From NCBI RefSeq assembly GCF_030644365.1, contig NZ_CP130058.1, positions 1,922,001 to 1,986,000 on the forward strand: a stretch of DNA of 64,000 nt, written 5' to 3'. Both the position numbers and the translations under genes were made by a program. Under the pieces are notes generated by a model that did no database searches, was not told where the DNA came from, and saw only the letters and a list, made by a program, of their open reading frames with translations. Of the stretch, positions 1 to 8,950 are shown piece by piece. This stretch comes from Schaalia sp. HMT-172. Lineage in GTDB: Bacteria; Actinomycetota; Actinomycetes; Actinomycetales; Actinomycetaceae. Position 1 is the first letter of the stretch, and each line of letters starts with the position of its first letter.

Positions 1-193
1 GCCCCTTAATACGGCAGGGAACCCACACGCTCTCCCAGGCCTCGCCCATGATCTCGCGGGAAATCTCCTCCGGCGCACGCACCTCCTGCATGAGCAGCAC
101 GTCTGTACCGCTCCCCTCCAGCCAGTCGAGGAAGCCGCGCTTGTGGGCGGCGCGGATCCCGTTCAGGTTCACGGTGGTCACCGTCAGAGTCAT
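1..193 (-). CDS. xth: Exodeoxyribonuclease III, N-terminal fragment (cut by window edge)
   Basis: Reading down from an ATG at 193 gives MTLTVTTVNLNGIRAAHKRG and continues past the window edge; 64 codons are visible. The opening TVNLNGIRAA and the later LLMQEVRA match the start of ExoIII/AP endonucleases (usually WNVNGIRA and LCLQETKA). The Asn of NLNGIR is an active-site residue in this family, and the Glu of QEVRA is the usual metal ligand. The enzyme acts on abasic sites and 3' blocked ends in base excision repair. The rest of the protein lies outside the window, so substrate preference cannot be judged. Confidence 0.85.
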   Translation of the reverse strand, partial: MTLTVTTVNLNGIRAAHKRGFLDWLEGSGTDVLLMQEVRAPEEISREIMGEAWESVWVPCRIKG

Positions 194-324
194 CGTTTTC
201 TCCTTAACAAGAGTTTTCTTCAGTCTAGATGAACGAGGAGGCGCGGCGAGGAATGGGTATCCTCACCGCGCCTCCGCTACGTTCGCGGGCAACAGCCCCG
301 TTTCTTGAGGCTACGCACCGCCGG

Positions 325-1233
325 TCAGCTCGCGCCGATTCCCGCCTGGCGTTCCGCGGCCTCGACGACGTTCGTGACGAGCAGGGCCCGCGTCATCGGG
401 CCGACGCCGCCGGGGTTCGGGCTGATCCACGCGGCGACCTGGTCCACTCCGTCGGCGACGTCGCCCTTCAGGCGAGCCTTGCCGTCTGCGTCTCTCACGC
501 GGCTCACGCCCACATCGAGGACGACAGCGCCGGGGGCGACCATGTCGGCGGTGATGATCCCAGCGGACCCCGCCGCTGCGACGATCACGTCCGCCCGGCG
601 CACGTGCTCTGCGAGGTTTTCGGTGCCCGTGTGGCACACGTCGACCGTGGCATTGACTTCCTTGCGCATGAGGAGCAAGCCGATCGAGCGACCCACGGTC
701 ACGCCACGGCCGACGACGCATACGTTCTTTCCGGCCAGGTCGATCCCGTGGCGCTCCACGAGCTCGATGACCGCGCGCGGAGTGCACGGCAGCGGCGACT
801 CGATGGGACCCGAGCCTCGCAGCACGAGGCGTCCGAGATTCATCGGATGCAGACCATCCGCATCCTTCGCGGGATCGATACGCTCCAGAACGGCGTTCGT
901 GTCGATCCCGCGAGGCAACGGCAGCTGCACGATGTAGCCCGTGCACGCGGGGTCAGCGTTAAGCTGATCGATCGCGGCCTCCACCTGCTCCTGCGTTGCG
1001 TCGGCGGGCAGATCCACGCGGATCGACTCGGCGCCGATCTCGGCGCAGTCGCGGTGCTTGCCCGCGACGTAGGCGACCGAGCCGGGGTCCTCGCCTACCA
1101 AGATCGTCCCGAGGCCCGGGACAACCCCGGCCTCGCGCAGGCGACCCACGCGCTCCTTGAGCTCCGCCTTAATGGCGGCCGCGGTCGCGGTGCCGTCCAG
1201 GACGCGTGCGCCGCCCTCCCAGGGAGCCCTCAC
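325..1233 (-). CDS. folD: Bifunctional methylenetetrahydrofolate dehydrogenase / methenyltetrahydrofolate cyclohydrolase FolD
   Basis: 302 residues, the usual FolD length. It interconverts 5,10-methylene-THF, methenyl-THF and 10-formyl-THF in the cytosol. Visible landmarks are YVAGKHRDC with the catalytic Lys near residue 59, the folate-site motif QLPLP, a dinucleotide loop [14 protein letters not shown] typical of the actinobacterial branch, and the C-terminal [12 protein letters not shown] signature. The GTG start at 1233 shares a GTGA overlap with the glyA stop, so the two are translationally coupled and both lie behind the ZTP riboswitch upstream of glyA. No terminator hairpin stands out between its stop and the xth start. 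Confidence 0.97.
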   Translation of the reverse strand: MRAPWEGGARVLDGTATAAAIKAELKERVGRLREAGVVPGLGTILVGEDPGSVAYVAGKHRDCAEIGAESIRVDLPADATQEQVEAAIDQLNADPACTGYIVQLPLPRGIDTNAVLERIDPAKDADGLHPMNLGRLVLRGSGPIESPLPCTPRAVIELVERHGIDLAGKNVCVVGRGVTVGRSIGLLLMRKEVNATVDVCHTGTENLAEHVRRADVIVAAAGSAGIITADMVAPGAVVLDVGVSRVRDADGKARLKGDVADGVDQVAAWISPNPGGVGPMTRALLVTNVVEAAERQAGIGAS

Positions 1234-2519
1234 TGCTCGAGCCCCGCGTAGAGGGGATGCTTGTCCGTGAGCTTCTTGACGCGGGCGCGCAGCGCATCCA
1301 CCTCAACGTTGCCGCCGGAGGCACCCTGCGTCAGCGTCGTGCCGATGATATCCGCGACCTCCGCGAAGTCCTCCGCGTCGAATCCGCGCGAGGCCAGGGC
1401 GGGCGTGCCGATGCGCAGGCCCGAGGTGACGGCCGGCGGACGCGGGTCGAAGGGCACCGCGTTGCGGTTGACCGTAATACCGACCTCGTGCAGCAGATCC
1501 TCGGCCTGCTGGCCGTTGAGCTCGGACTCGACCAAGTCGACCAGGACCAGGTGGACGTCGGTGCCGCCGGTGACCAGCTTGATACCGGCATTCTTGGCGT
1601 CGTCGGCGCCCAGGCGCTCGGCCAGGATCTGCGCACCTTCGAGCGTGCGGCGCTGGCGATCCTTGAACTCCTCGGTCTGAGCGACCTTCATGGCAATGGC
1701 CTTCGCGGCGATCACGTGCATGAGGGGGCCGCCCTGCTGGCCGGGGAACACGGCAGAATTGAGCTTCTTGCCCCACTGCTCGCCGCGCGAGGAGAGGATC
1801 ATGCCGGAACGAGGCCCGCCCAGGGTCTTGTGGACCGTCGTCGTGACGACGTCGGCGTAGGGAACGGGGTTCGGGTGCAGGCCGGCGGCCACGAGGCCGG
1901 CGAAGTGCGCCATGTCAACCCAGAGGGCGGCGCCGACCTCGTCCGCGATATCGCGGAAGGCTTGGAAGTCGAGGTGACGAGGGTAGGCCGACCAGCCGGC
2001 GATGATGACGCGCGGGCGCTCCGCCAGGGCGGCCTCACGCACCTTTTCGGGTTCGATGCGCATCGTCTCACGATCCACCTCATAGGCGACTGCACGATAG
2101 TTCTTACCCGAGAAGTTCAGGCGCATGCCGTGGGTGAGGTGGCCACCGTGGGCCAGGGACAGGCCCAGAATAGGGTCACCGACGTTCGCCATCGCCATCA
2201 GCGCGGCCGCGTTGGCCTGAGCTCCCGCGTGGGGCTGGACATTGACGTAGTCGCCACCGAAAACCTGCTTGGCGCGCTCGATCGCGAGCGACTCGGCGAC
2301 GTCCACAAACTCACAGCCGCCGTAGTAGCGGCGACCCGGGTAGCCCTCCGCATACTTGTTCGTGAGGACCGAGCCCTGCGCCTGCAAAACGGCGCGCGGA
2401 ACGAAGTTCTCCGAGGCGATCATCTCGAGGGTGCCGCGCTGACGCTCCAGTTCGGAGTCCAGCACTGCCTGGATCTCGGGGTCCAGTTGCGCCAGCGTCA
2501 TGTCGTTGAGGGAATCCAT
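1230..2519 (-). CDS. glyA: Serine hydroxymethyltransferase
   Basis: 429 residues from the ATG at 2519, which has AGGAG at a good distance; an in-frame upstream ATG at 2558 lacks one and is less likely. The PLP enzyme converts serine plus THF to glycine plus 5,10-methylene-THF, the main C1 input for purines. The PLP-lysine motif [15 protein letters not shown] is intact near residue 230, and the N-terminal SENFVP and [13 protein letters not shown] motifs are typical. First gene of a glyA-folD operon; FolD takes the product methylene-THF onward. Control is most likely through the ZTP riboswitch in its leader. Confidence 0.97.
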   Translation of the reverse strand: MDSLNDMTLAQLDPEIQAVLDSELERQRGTLEMIASENFVPRAVLQAQGSVLTNKYAEGYPGRRYYGGCEFVDVAESLAIERAKQVFGGDYVNVQPHAGAQANAAALMAMANVGDPILGLSLAHGGHLTHGMRLNFSGKNYRAVAYEVDRETMRIEPEKVREAALAERPRVIIAGWSAYPRHLDFQAFRDIADEVGAALWVDMAHFAGLVAAGLHPNPVPYADVVTTTVHKTLGGPRSGMILSSRGEQWGKKLNSAVFPGQQGGPLMHVIAAKAIAMKVAQTEEFKDRQRRTLEGAQILAERLGADDAKNAGIKLVTGGTDVHLVLVDLVESELNGQQAEDLLHEVGITVNRNAVPFDPRPPAVTSGLRIGTPALASRGFDAEDFAEVADIIGTTLTQGASGGNVEVDALRARVKKLTDKHPLYAGLEQ

Positions 2520-2560
2520 CGGGTTCTCCTGTTGATCATTCGATTGTGATAACAGCAACT

Positions 2561-2640
2561 TGTAGCCCAGGCGGGCGGCTATCGATGCCGATGCGTCGCT
2601 CCCCGGTGGTTGCCCACCTCAATCGCCAGTCACGACACGT
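2561..2640 (-). promoter_or_regulatory. ZTP (pfl motif) riboswitch upstream of glyA-folD
   Basis: On the minus strand the leader reads GACTGGCG, then a short GGTGGGCAACCACC hairpin, then GGGGAGCGACGC, a variable linker, and the pseudoknot partner CCGCCTGGGC (plus-strand 2565-2574). These are the conserved blocks of the pfl/ZTP aptamer in the right order and spacing. The class senses ZMP/ZTP, which accumulate when 10-formyl-THF is short, and switches on folate and purine genes; glyA and folD are classic targets. The aptamer ends about 45 nt before the glyA start. I see no clear terminator stem after it, so control may be at translation. Confidence 0.93.
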
Positions 2641-2776
2641 CTTCAAGTCTATCTCGTGGCGTTTAGCTGCGCATTCTTCCACCATGTCAGGAAGCTACCA
2701 CTTGGTCATCAGAGATCTTTGGCCACACTGCGAGACCGCTCCGGTGTAGGAAATCACAGCCCATTTTCGCTTGTAC

Positions 2777-2828
2777 TTAACCCTTTGGTTAGCAAATAAG
2801 TTAACCGTATGGATAGACTAGGGTTAAC
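2777..2828 (+). promoter_or_regulatory. Promoter/operator region upstream of the priming sugar transferase
   Basis: A local AT-rich patch contains the palindrome-like TAACCCTTTGGTTAG (2778-2792) and a second inverted repeat, GTTAACC (2800-2806) with GGTTAAC (2822-2828). A possible -10 TAGACT lies at 2814-2819. The first palindrome resembles sites upstream of the two large surface-protein genes, TAACCAAGTGGTTGA and TGACCAACCGGTTGA on their coding strands. Promoter assignment is by eye; the leader to the ATG at 2952 would be about 125 nt. Confidence 0.5.
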
Positions 2829-2951
2829 ACCTAACGGTGACTGAGGCGCACAAGGGTTATTTACTCGGTAAATATCCCGATCTGGAGGGAAAAGCTCCCT
2901 CTAACCGACCTACAGTATTTGAGTTTGAGGAAGTAGAAGGAAGACGCACAG

Positions 2952-3647
2952 ATGACAACTTTGACGAAGCCAACTGCACGCGCCGCATCGACGGCACTCG
3001 CGCTCGAGCATGCGTCGGATTTTGCCGCGTCCGCCGACAACGCGATCAAGCGGATGTGCGACATTTTCGCCTCGCTTCTGGGCATTATTCTGCTGACCCC
3101 GGTCTGGATCATCGTCGCCCTGGCGGTGCGCCTGAACGACGGAGGTCCCGCCTTCTTCACGCAGGAGCGCGTGGGCCTCAACGGGACGACTTTTACCATG
3201 TTTAAGTTCCGCACCATGCGAGTGGACGCAGAGGCCATGAAGGCCTCCCTGGTGGAGGCCAACGAGGCCGACTCCAGCGCGGGAAATTCGATCATGTTCA
3301 AAATGACTAACGACCCCCGTATCACCCGCATCGGCGCCTTCCTGCGCAAGACCTCGATTGACGAGCTTCCCCAGCTTTTCAACGTTCTTCGCGGTGACAT
3401 GTCTCTCGTCGGCCCACGCCCCCCGCTCCCCAGCGAGGTCGCTCAGTACGAGCCTCGCGTCATGGGCAAGTTCGCCGTGCGTCCGGGCATCACCGGCCTG
3501 TGGCAGATTTCGGGCCGCTCGAACCTCTCCTGGGATGAGACGGTCCACCTGGACCTGTCCTACGCCCAGCACCGTTCCCTCACGCTCGATGCGTGGATCA
3601 TGCTGCAGACGGTTCCCGCTCTGCTGCGTCACGAGGGGGCCTACTGA
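2952..3647 (+). CDS. Polyprenyl-phosphate sugar-1-phosphate transferase (priming enzyme, Bac_transf family)
   Basis: 231 residues. It has the minimal monotopic phosphoglycosyltransferase core as in PglC, without the long multi-spanning N-terminus of WbaP. A hydrophobic re-entrant segment lies at about 40-60, followed by KFRTM (85-89), the catalytic Asp-Glu pair in DELPQ (137-141), SLVGPRP and RPGITGLWQISGRS. The family moves a sugar-1-phosphate from a UDP-sugar to undecaprenyl phosphate at the inner face of the membrane, the first step of glycopolymer assembly. It is monocistronic with its own terminator and probably primes the polymer built by the genes at 12.5-21 kb. The sugar cannot be told from sequence. 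Confidence 0.9.
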   Translation: MTTLTKPTARAASTALALEHASDFAASADNAIKRMCDIFASLLGIILLTPVWIIVALAVRLNDGGPAFFTQERVGLNGTTFTMFKFRTMRVDAEAMKASLVEANEADSSAGNSIMFKMTNDPRITRIGAFLRKTSIDELPQLFNVLRGDMSLVGPRPPLPSEVAQYEPRVMGKFAVRPGITGLWQISGRSNLSWDETVHLDLSYAQHRSLTLDAWIMLQTVPALLRHEGAY

Positions 3648-3670
3648 TTCTTTCTGCGTGTGTGTGATTG

Positions 3671-3710
3671 GGTGAGGCCCGAGCCATCCGGCTCGGGCCT
3701 CACCCTTTCT
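3671..3710 (+). terminator. Rho-independent terminator after the sugar transferase gene
   Basis: Perfect 15-bp stem (3671-3685 with 3690-3704), 4-nt loop, followed by CTTTCT, 23 nt after the stop codon. Confidence 0.85.
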
Positions 3711-4407
3711 CTGCGCTTGATGCCCTGCGCTTGATGCCCGTTCCCTCGGGTGCCGTCGCGAGCCGTATCCGCGCCCTTCACGGCGGCATGGACGACCGCG
3801 GCACCCTTCCGTCCCCCGCGCTGTGAGACACTGCGTGGGCGGCGATCACCGCGGCGTTCTTCGCCACCCACCGGCCGCAGAGGGGCACTCAACCCTACAG
3901 CTCGCCTCACAGGCGTGCGGCGCCGCCCTCCGGGCCGCCAGAGGCTCACTCGTGGACGCGCCGGCAGTGCAGCGAGAGAGTAATTCGTGCTGCGCGGGCG
4001 GTCACATGTTTGACAGCTTCGAGAGCGTGAGGCCGAAACTGAGGCGTTCAACACCACTGTCAATCATCAGATAACGGTTATTCCCCAAACATGAGGGACG
4101 TCTCAAGACACACCCCCGGCCCCGATCGCAGGGCTCCCCAATCGAGCGAACACTGACCTGCTGACCTGCTGCTTTTGCCCCTACGGGCTCCCTTCACGAC
4201 AGACCAGCCGGACGTTGAAGGTACCCCTGCACTCCCAGACTCCTGACCGAGAGGACGCTGCGTATCGGCGTGTCGCCGGCGTGTCGAGGCTCTCATGCTG
4301 CAATTCCCCCTTGGCGGCCCGAGGGCGGCCGGATTCTAGGGTTGGCACCCAACGCACGCACCCACCGGGCGGACCTCCGCCACGCACGGCCCACAGAGCA
4401 TACAAAA
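3711..4407. other. About 700 bp without a convincing gene
   Basis: Short frames exist on both strands, but none has a ribosome site with a plausible start, a recognisable motif or sensible composition. A 13-bp direct repeat (GCGCTTGATGCCC) lies near 3713-3739 and a small palindrome ATAACGGTTAT near 4072. The stretch separates the convergent sugar transferase and WecG-type genes and may be decayed sequence. Confidence 0.5.
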
Positions 4408-4443
4408 GGGGCGGGCCGGACCACACAAGGTCCGGCCCGCCCC
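4408..4443 (-). terminator. Rho-independent terminator of the surface protein / WecG-type operon
   Basis: Perfect 15-bp GC-rich stem (4408-4422 with 4429-4443) and a 6-nt loop. On the minus strand it is followed by TTTTGTA, 33 nt after the stop at 4476. Confidence 0.9.
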
Positions 4444-4475
4444 TGCCGCTCACACGCGCGGGCGGAGCGCCCTGC

Positions 4476-5252
4476 TCAGGCCTGGCGACTCACGGCGAGC
4501 CCCAGATCGAAGAAGGAGCCCATCGCCTCAAGGCGGCTCACGAGCTGCGGCGCGTGAGCGATGAAGTCGAGGGCCTCGACCGTGTAGCGCTTCGTCAAAC
4601 GCTTGGGCTCGTGCGCGATGCGCCACGCCCAGCCCAGGCGGGCGGCATGCACCCAGTCCGGGAAGTAGTTGTCCGCTGCACGCGCGTACTGGTCGATCCA
4701 TCCGCCCGCCGTGCACACGGATGCCTCGGGCACGAGCCCGAGTGCGACCGAGGCGACGACCTCCTGCAAGCCAGCGCCCAGGCCCACGATGACGAGCCGG
4801 GGGTCGAAGTCTGCCAGTACGGAAGGCTGCGCCTTGAAGCGGCGCAGTCCGTCGTAGCCGTCGATGACCTGGACGTCGAAACGCTCCAGGCGCTGCGCTG
4901 CCGCCTCGCCGGCCTCGGGAACGGCACCGATCAGGGTGATTCGAGTGCCGTCGTCAAGGCGAGAGAAGACGTGGGGCAGGACAAGGTCCGCCGACGTGCG
5001 AGCCACTTCGTGTCCGGCTGCGCGCAGTCGCATCTGCAAGAGCGTGCCGTCGAAACCGACGGTGTTCATGCGCGCCAACGCACGGAAGTCGGCGTGCAGC
5101 AGCGACCAGTGGTTGAGCCACGTGGTGGCGTGCCCACGGGTGAGCACGCGCTGCGCCATCGCGTCGAAGGCAGGATCGTCAGCGCTGGCGCCGACCGCGC
5201 TGGCGGCCTCGCTCTGGTCGAGGCCGCCAGCGTTGGGCGACTGGTGAGTCAT
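4476..5252 (-). CDS. WecG/TagA/CpsF-family glycosyltransferase
   Basis: 258 residues. The C-terminal half carries the family signature in altered form: VGLGAGLQE, then GGWID (183-187), then LGWAWRIAHEPKRLTKRY, equivalent to the GLEWxYRLxxEPxRLxxRY end of TagA/WecG. Asp68 in VGFDG is in the position of the proposed catalytic base. Family members add ManNAc, ManNAcA or glucosyl units to a lipid-linked sugar. The usual GxGxPKQE loop is replaced by GLGAGLQE, so the donor may differ. It starts 5 nt after the upstream large surface protein with its AGG ribosome site inside that gene's end, so they form an operon. Confidence 0.8.
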   Translation of the reverse strand: MTHQSPNAGGLDQSEAASAVGASADDPAFDAMAQRVLTRGHATTWLNHWSLLHADFRALARMNTVGFDGTLLQMRLRAAGHEVARTSADLVLPHVFSRLDDGTRITLIGAVPEAGEAAAQRLERFDVQVIDGYDGLRRFKAQPSVLADFDPRLVIVGLGAGLQEVVASVALGLVPEASVCTAGGWIDQYARAADNYFPDWVHAARLGWAWRIAHEPKRLTKRYTVEALDFIAHAPQLVSRLEAMGSFFDLGLAVSRQA

Positions 5253-5257
5253 GTCGA

Positions 5258-8200
5258 TTACCTCAGCAGGCTTGCTTTGAGATCGAAGGAAACGGACACA
5301 GCTCCAGCGTAGTTCGCGTGCTCTTCGACCGCGATGCGATTGACACCATCTTTCAGGAGATCACGCGGAACGGTGATGGTCTGGAGGTTGTTCTTGGCCG
5401 TGCCCAGCGAGACGTTGGACTTGGCGTTCGTGTTCGGGGTGATGGTTCCTTCCGGCATGTTGATGCGCTTGACTTCGGTTCCGTTGATGTAGACAACGGC
5501 TCCGTCGTCGGCGCGGACATTGAGCGTGAGCTCGAAGTCGGCGCTGATGGTACCGAGGTTGACGTCGCGGGCGAAGTAGTTCGTGATCGCGCGGTCGGAG
5601 GGGGCCAGGTCGAAGGGGGTACCGGCGTCACGGTCGCCCCAGCCGAGCGGGCTGGCGCCATGCTTCCACTTGGACAGGTCGCCGGTGGAGTTCCAGTCGG
5701 CGCCCGGGTTGTCCTTGGAGTTCCAGTAGTTCCAATACATACCGGTGGGCAGGAACTCACCGAAGTTGACGCCGGAGACGTCGAGGACCTCGAGCGGCTT
5801 GTCCGGGTCGGGCACGATCGGCTCGTCGGGCTGCGGCTGGGGCTGCGGCTCGGGTTCGGGCTGCGGCTCGGGCGTGGGCTCGGCGCCCTTGGCGACGACC
5901 TTGACCGTGCCATCGACGCTCATCGAGGAGCTGGAACGGTAGTTCAGGTGGGTTTCCACGGCGAGCGTGTTGGTGCCGGCGACCAGCGAGGACGCGGGTA
6001 CGAAGACCAGCTGTCGGTCGGCGCGTGCGGAGGCGCTCGACACCGAGGCGGAGGCGTAGGTGGAGCCGTCGACGGCGCCCTCGCTCATGCGCTGACGCAC
6101 GACCTCGGTTCCGTTGACGTAGACCACGGCCCCGTCATCAGCCGTCACGGCGACGTTGACGCCGCCGATGGCGGAGGGGTCAGCGACCGTGAAGGTGGTA
6201 CGCGCGTAGGTGGTGATGGGGCGGGTCTTGGCCGCGCCGGGCTTGAGGACGGTGCCCAGTCCGGTCGCGCCGTAGCCGATCGGGGCGGTGCCGCGGCTCC
6301 AGGAGGAGTCGTCGAACGAGGTCTGGGCCCAGTCGCTCGCGACCGCGTCGGTCGACCAGTGGTACGCCCAGGTGGCGTCTTCGTCGACGAGCAGGGTCGC
6401 GTCGTCGGACTGGTCGGGCTTGCCGTTGGAGTCGACCACGTAGGCGTGGGTCGAGGCGCCGACCAGGCCGTCGGAGGCGACGGCGCGCACGAAGAAGCGG
6501 TTGTTGCCGCCCAGGGGCACGGTGACGGACGTCGAGGTCGTGGTGGCGATCGTGCGGTCATCGCGCAGGATCTGGTACGAGTCGGCACCCGGCACAGAGG
6601 ACCACTTGAGGGTCACCTGCTGGGAGTTGCCGTCGGAGGCGCGCAGGTTGGCGGGCACCGCGGGGGCGGTGGCGTTGCGGGCGGGCATGCGCACGAAGCC
6701 ACCGGACCATTGCCCGTCCGTCTTGGAGGTGTAGGAGTAGTTGAAGTCGCCGCCGGCCCACAGGGCGCCGTCGTCGGCCATTTCCAGGGACCACGCGCCG
6801 GTGGAGCGCAGGGAGGACAGGCGGTAGGGGGTCCAGCCGAGCTGGCGGCCGGTGGCCTCGTCCCATCCGCCGACCCACTGGATCTCGTCGGCGCGGGTCC
6901 AGGTGTTACCGAGCGCCAGGTAGTGGTAGGCGTCCTGGAAGGTGAAGTCGGAGCAGTGGCACGAGCCGTAGATGACTCCGGTGGCGGAGCGCGTCGTGGC
7001 CTGCAGGTCGCCGCCGTTTTGCATCGTGATGGACCCGGAGGTGCGGGTCATGTCGGACGTGTTGTAGCCGAACAGCGAGTGCTGGGAGCCACCGAAGTAG
7101 GCGCGGCCGTTACCGACCGTCACCGCCTGCTGGTACTTGCCGATCAGGTAGGAGTGACGGAAGGACCAGGACTGGTCGAGCGTGGCACCCGCGGACGTCT
7201 CGACGCGGGCGGCGTTCTCGGCGACGCGATCGTGGATACGCGTGAAGAATCCGGCCGCGTAGAGGTACGTGTCGGCCTCGTCGACGTCGATATCGATGAC
7301 GGTGCCGTTGATATCGGGGTTCCAGGAGCGGTCGGGTGTGCCGTTCAGGTCAAGGCGCCCGGCGTTACGGGCGTAGACGGAGGAAACGCCGTTGCCCGAC
7401 AGGTGGGTGAAGGCACCGGCCAAGTAGATGCGTCCGTCGATCACCTTCGCGGACTTCACGCTGACGCGCCCGCCGCTGCCGTTGCGCACCTGGAGGTTCC
7501 ACGAGGGGTCGATCTGCCCGGTCGCGGGGTCGATGAGGACGGTGCCCACGTGGGTTTCGCCGTTGACCTTGGTGAAGTCACCGACGGCGAGGAGCTTGCC
7601 GCTGGGCAGCTCGACGAGGTCCTTCACCTGGTTGTTGAAGTCGAAGGTCTGGCCGGTCCACACTCCCGTGGTCGCGTCGAAGGCGGCGAGGCCGTTGGAG
7701 GTGATCGCCGAACCGTTCTTGCCCTTCTGGACGCCGGTGAAGTTACCGCCGACGTACATGGTCGAGCCGATCTGCTCGAAGGCCTGGACCTGAATGTTGC
7801 CCTCTTGGATGGAGCCGTTCAGGTTACCGGTCACACCCCACATGGTGGGGGCGGCGTACTCGGAGACGGAGGCCTTCTGGGTCTCGGCCGCGGTGCCGCC
7901 ATCACCGATGGCGCGGAAAGAGGAGTCCGTGGAGCGCAGCTCAGGGCGGACGTAGACCTCGGCGTAGGGGTTAATGATGGAGCCGTTGCGGTGGAAGAAC
8001 GACGTCGAGGAGGAGGTGTCGTACCACGAGGATGCCAGCGGCCCGTAGCCCCAGCCCATCGTGTACTTGTTCTGGGGGGAGGCCGTCAGGTTGACGTATC
8101 CCCAGCCGGTGTTGGTGCCGAAGCCCGACCAGACGATGCCGCCGTTGACCCACCACTCGCGGTTGAACTTGACGTTCACGGGGTGAGCGCTCTTGAACGG

Positions 8201-8722
8201 CCAGATGAAGTCACTCATCTTGGGGAACTGCATGCGCACGGTCTGGTAGGCGGTGCCGCGGTAGTTCCAGGCGCGCTGGACCATGACGCCGTCGGCCAGG
8301 TCGGAGACCTTGGTGCCGCCGAGCAGGCCGTTGACGGTCTCGTGGGAGGCCTGGATCACCTCGAAGTCGCCGGGGGTACGCGAGCGGGTCGCGAGCTTGG
8401 ACTCGTCACCCTTACCCTGGCTCCACGTCTCCCAGCCCTCACGGCCTCGACCGATGAGGACCCAGCCACCGCCGTCCGTGCTCTGGTCACAGAAAAACTG
8501 GCGCGGGGCATCCATGGTGGCCGTCTGGAGCCAGTAGGTGCCGTTTTCCGAGCGCGGATCGTTCTGCTTGATCTCCCAGCACGAGGCGGCCGCGGTGGCC
8601 TCGGAGAGGCCGTCGTGGAGGGGGTCAACAGCAGCCTGAGCTGCGACGGGACTGAGTGCAAGCACTCCGAAACCGGTTATCGATGCCAGGCCGAGGGCGA
8701 GGCAGCGGCGGAGAAATTTCAT
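5258..8722 (-). CDS. Large secreted surface protein: fibrinogen-like domain, delta-60-type propeller, FN3 and two beta-sandwich modules (paralogue 1)
   Basis: 1154 residues. A Sec signal peptide ends near AQAA (about 31). Residues ~47-265 resemble a fibrinogen-related (FReD) domain: SCWEIKQ, QFFCDQ and DGGGWVLIGRGREGW. Residues ~300-680 carry repeats such as GKLLAVGDFTKVNG and YVGGNFTG, like DUF5122/delta-60 propeller strands. An FN3 domain lies at ~685-765. Two related beta-sandwich domains (~766-944 and ~975-1154), both with ADDGAVVYxNGTEV, are joined by a Pro-Glu-Gln linker at ~946-970. There is no LPXTG-type sorting signal or C-terminal membrane segment, so it is probably secreted or held non-covalently. 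It is a paralogue of the next gene upstream. Role unknown; adhesion or glycan binding is a guess. Confidence 0.85.
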   Translation of the reverse strand: MKFLRRCLALGLASITGFGVLALSPVAAQAAVDPLHDGLSEATAAASCWEIKQNDPRSENGTYWLQTATMDAPRQFFCDQSTDGGGWVLIGRGREGWETWSQGKGDESKLATRSRTPGDFEVIQASHETVNGLLGGTKVSDLADGVMVQRAWNYRGTAYQTVRMQFPKMSDFIWPFKSAHPVNVKFNREWWVNGGIVWSGFGTNTGWGYVNLTASPQNKYTMGWGYGPLASSWYDTSSSTSFFHRNGSIINPYAEVYVRPELRSTDSSFRAIGDGGTAAETQKASVSEYAAPTMWGVTGNLNGSIQEGNIQVQAFEQIGSTMYVGGNFTGVQKGKNGSAITSNGLAAFDATTGVWTGQTFDFNNQVKDLVELPSGKLLAVGDFTKVNGETHVGTVLIDPATGQIDPSWNLQVRNGSGGRVSVKSAKVIDGRIYLAGAFTHLSGNGVSSVYARNAGRLDLNGTPDRSWNPDINGTVIDIDVDEADTYLYAAGFFTRIHDRVAENAARVETSAGATLDQSWSFRHSYLIGKYQQAVTVGNGRAYFGGSQHSLFGYNTSDMTRTSGSITMQNGGDLQATTRSATGVIYGSCHCSDFTFQDAYHYLALGNTWTRADEIQWVGGWDEATGRQLGWTPYRLSSLRSTGAWSLEMADDGALWAGGDFNYSYTSKTDGQWSGGFVRMPARNATAPAVPANLRASDGNSQQVTLKWSSVPGADSYQILRDDRTIATTTSTSVTVPLGGNNRFFVRAVASDGLVGASTHAYVVDSNGKPDQSDDATLLVDEDATWAYHWSTDAVASDWAQTSFDDSSWSRGTAPIGYGATGLGTVLKPGAAKTRPITTYARTTFTVADPSAIGGVNVAVTADDGAVVYVNGTEVVRQRMSEGAVDGSTYASASVSSASARADRQLVFVPASSLVAGTNTLAVETHLNYRSSSSMSVDGTVKVVAKGAEPTPEPQPEPEPQPQPQPDEPIVPDPDKPLEVLDVSGVNFGEFLPTGMYWNYWNSKDNPGADWNSTGDLSKWKHGASPLGWGDRDAGTPFDLAPSDRAITNYFARDVNLGTISADFELTLNVRADDGAVVYINGTEVKRINMPEGTITPNTNAKSNVSLGTAKNNLQTITVPRDLLKDGVNRIAVEEHANYAGAVSVSFDLKASLLR

Positions 8723-8759
8723 CGGATCCTCACAGGTATCACGTTAATGGTTACCACTA

Positions 8760-8799
8760 ATAGTGTCACGAAAACCCCCGTCACTCAACCACTTGGTTA
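8760..8799 (-). promoter_or_regulatory. Promoter and operator-like palindrome of surface protein gene 1
   Basis: On the minus strand, TTGAGT (plus 8783-8788) and CACTAT (plus 8760-8765) lie 17 nt apart. The palindrome TAACCAAGTGGTTGA (plus 8785-8799) covers the -35. The same word sits at the same offset in the promoter of the paralogue at 12.4 kb. A GAGGA ribosome site precedes the ATG at 8722. Confidence 0.55.
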
Positions 8800-8831
8800 G
8801 CGGAAAATTAGAGTCCTTGACCACATATAAG

Positions 8832-8860
8832 GGAGCCCTCGCCGCGAGGGCGAGGGCTCC
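8832..8860 (-). terminator. Terminator hairpin after surface protein gene 2
   Basis: 12-bp stem (8832-8843 with 8849-8860) and 5-nt loop, about 90 nt past the stop at 8951 on the minus strand, followed by CTTATATG. The U-tract is weak. Confidence 0.6.
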
Positions 8861-8950
8861 ACCTGTCAACAGATTTTCACGAGGAAGTGCGGATCGCGTC
8901 AAGCGATGACAACCTCGCGCAAACCGCCGCGAAGCGACACGATAGTCGCA

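Noticed and set aside
3641-4074. Short genes in the 3.7-4.1 kb gap
   Set aside because: Frames on both strands give Arg/Pro-rich sequence, overlap the terminator, and lack ribosome sites or family motifs.
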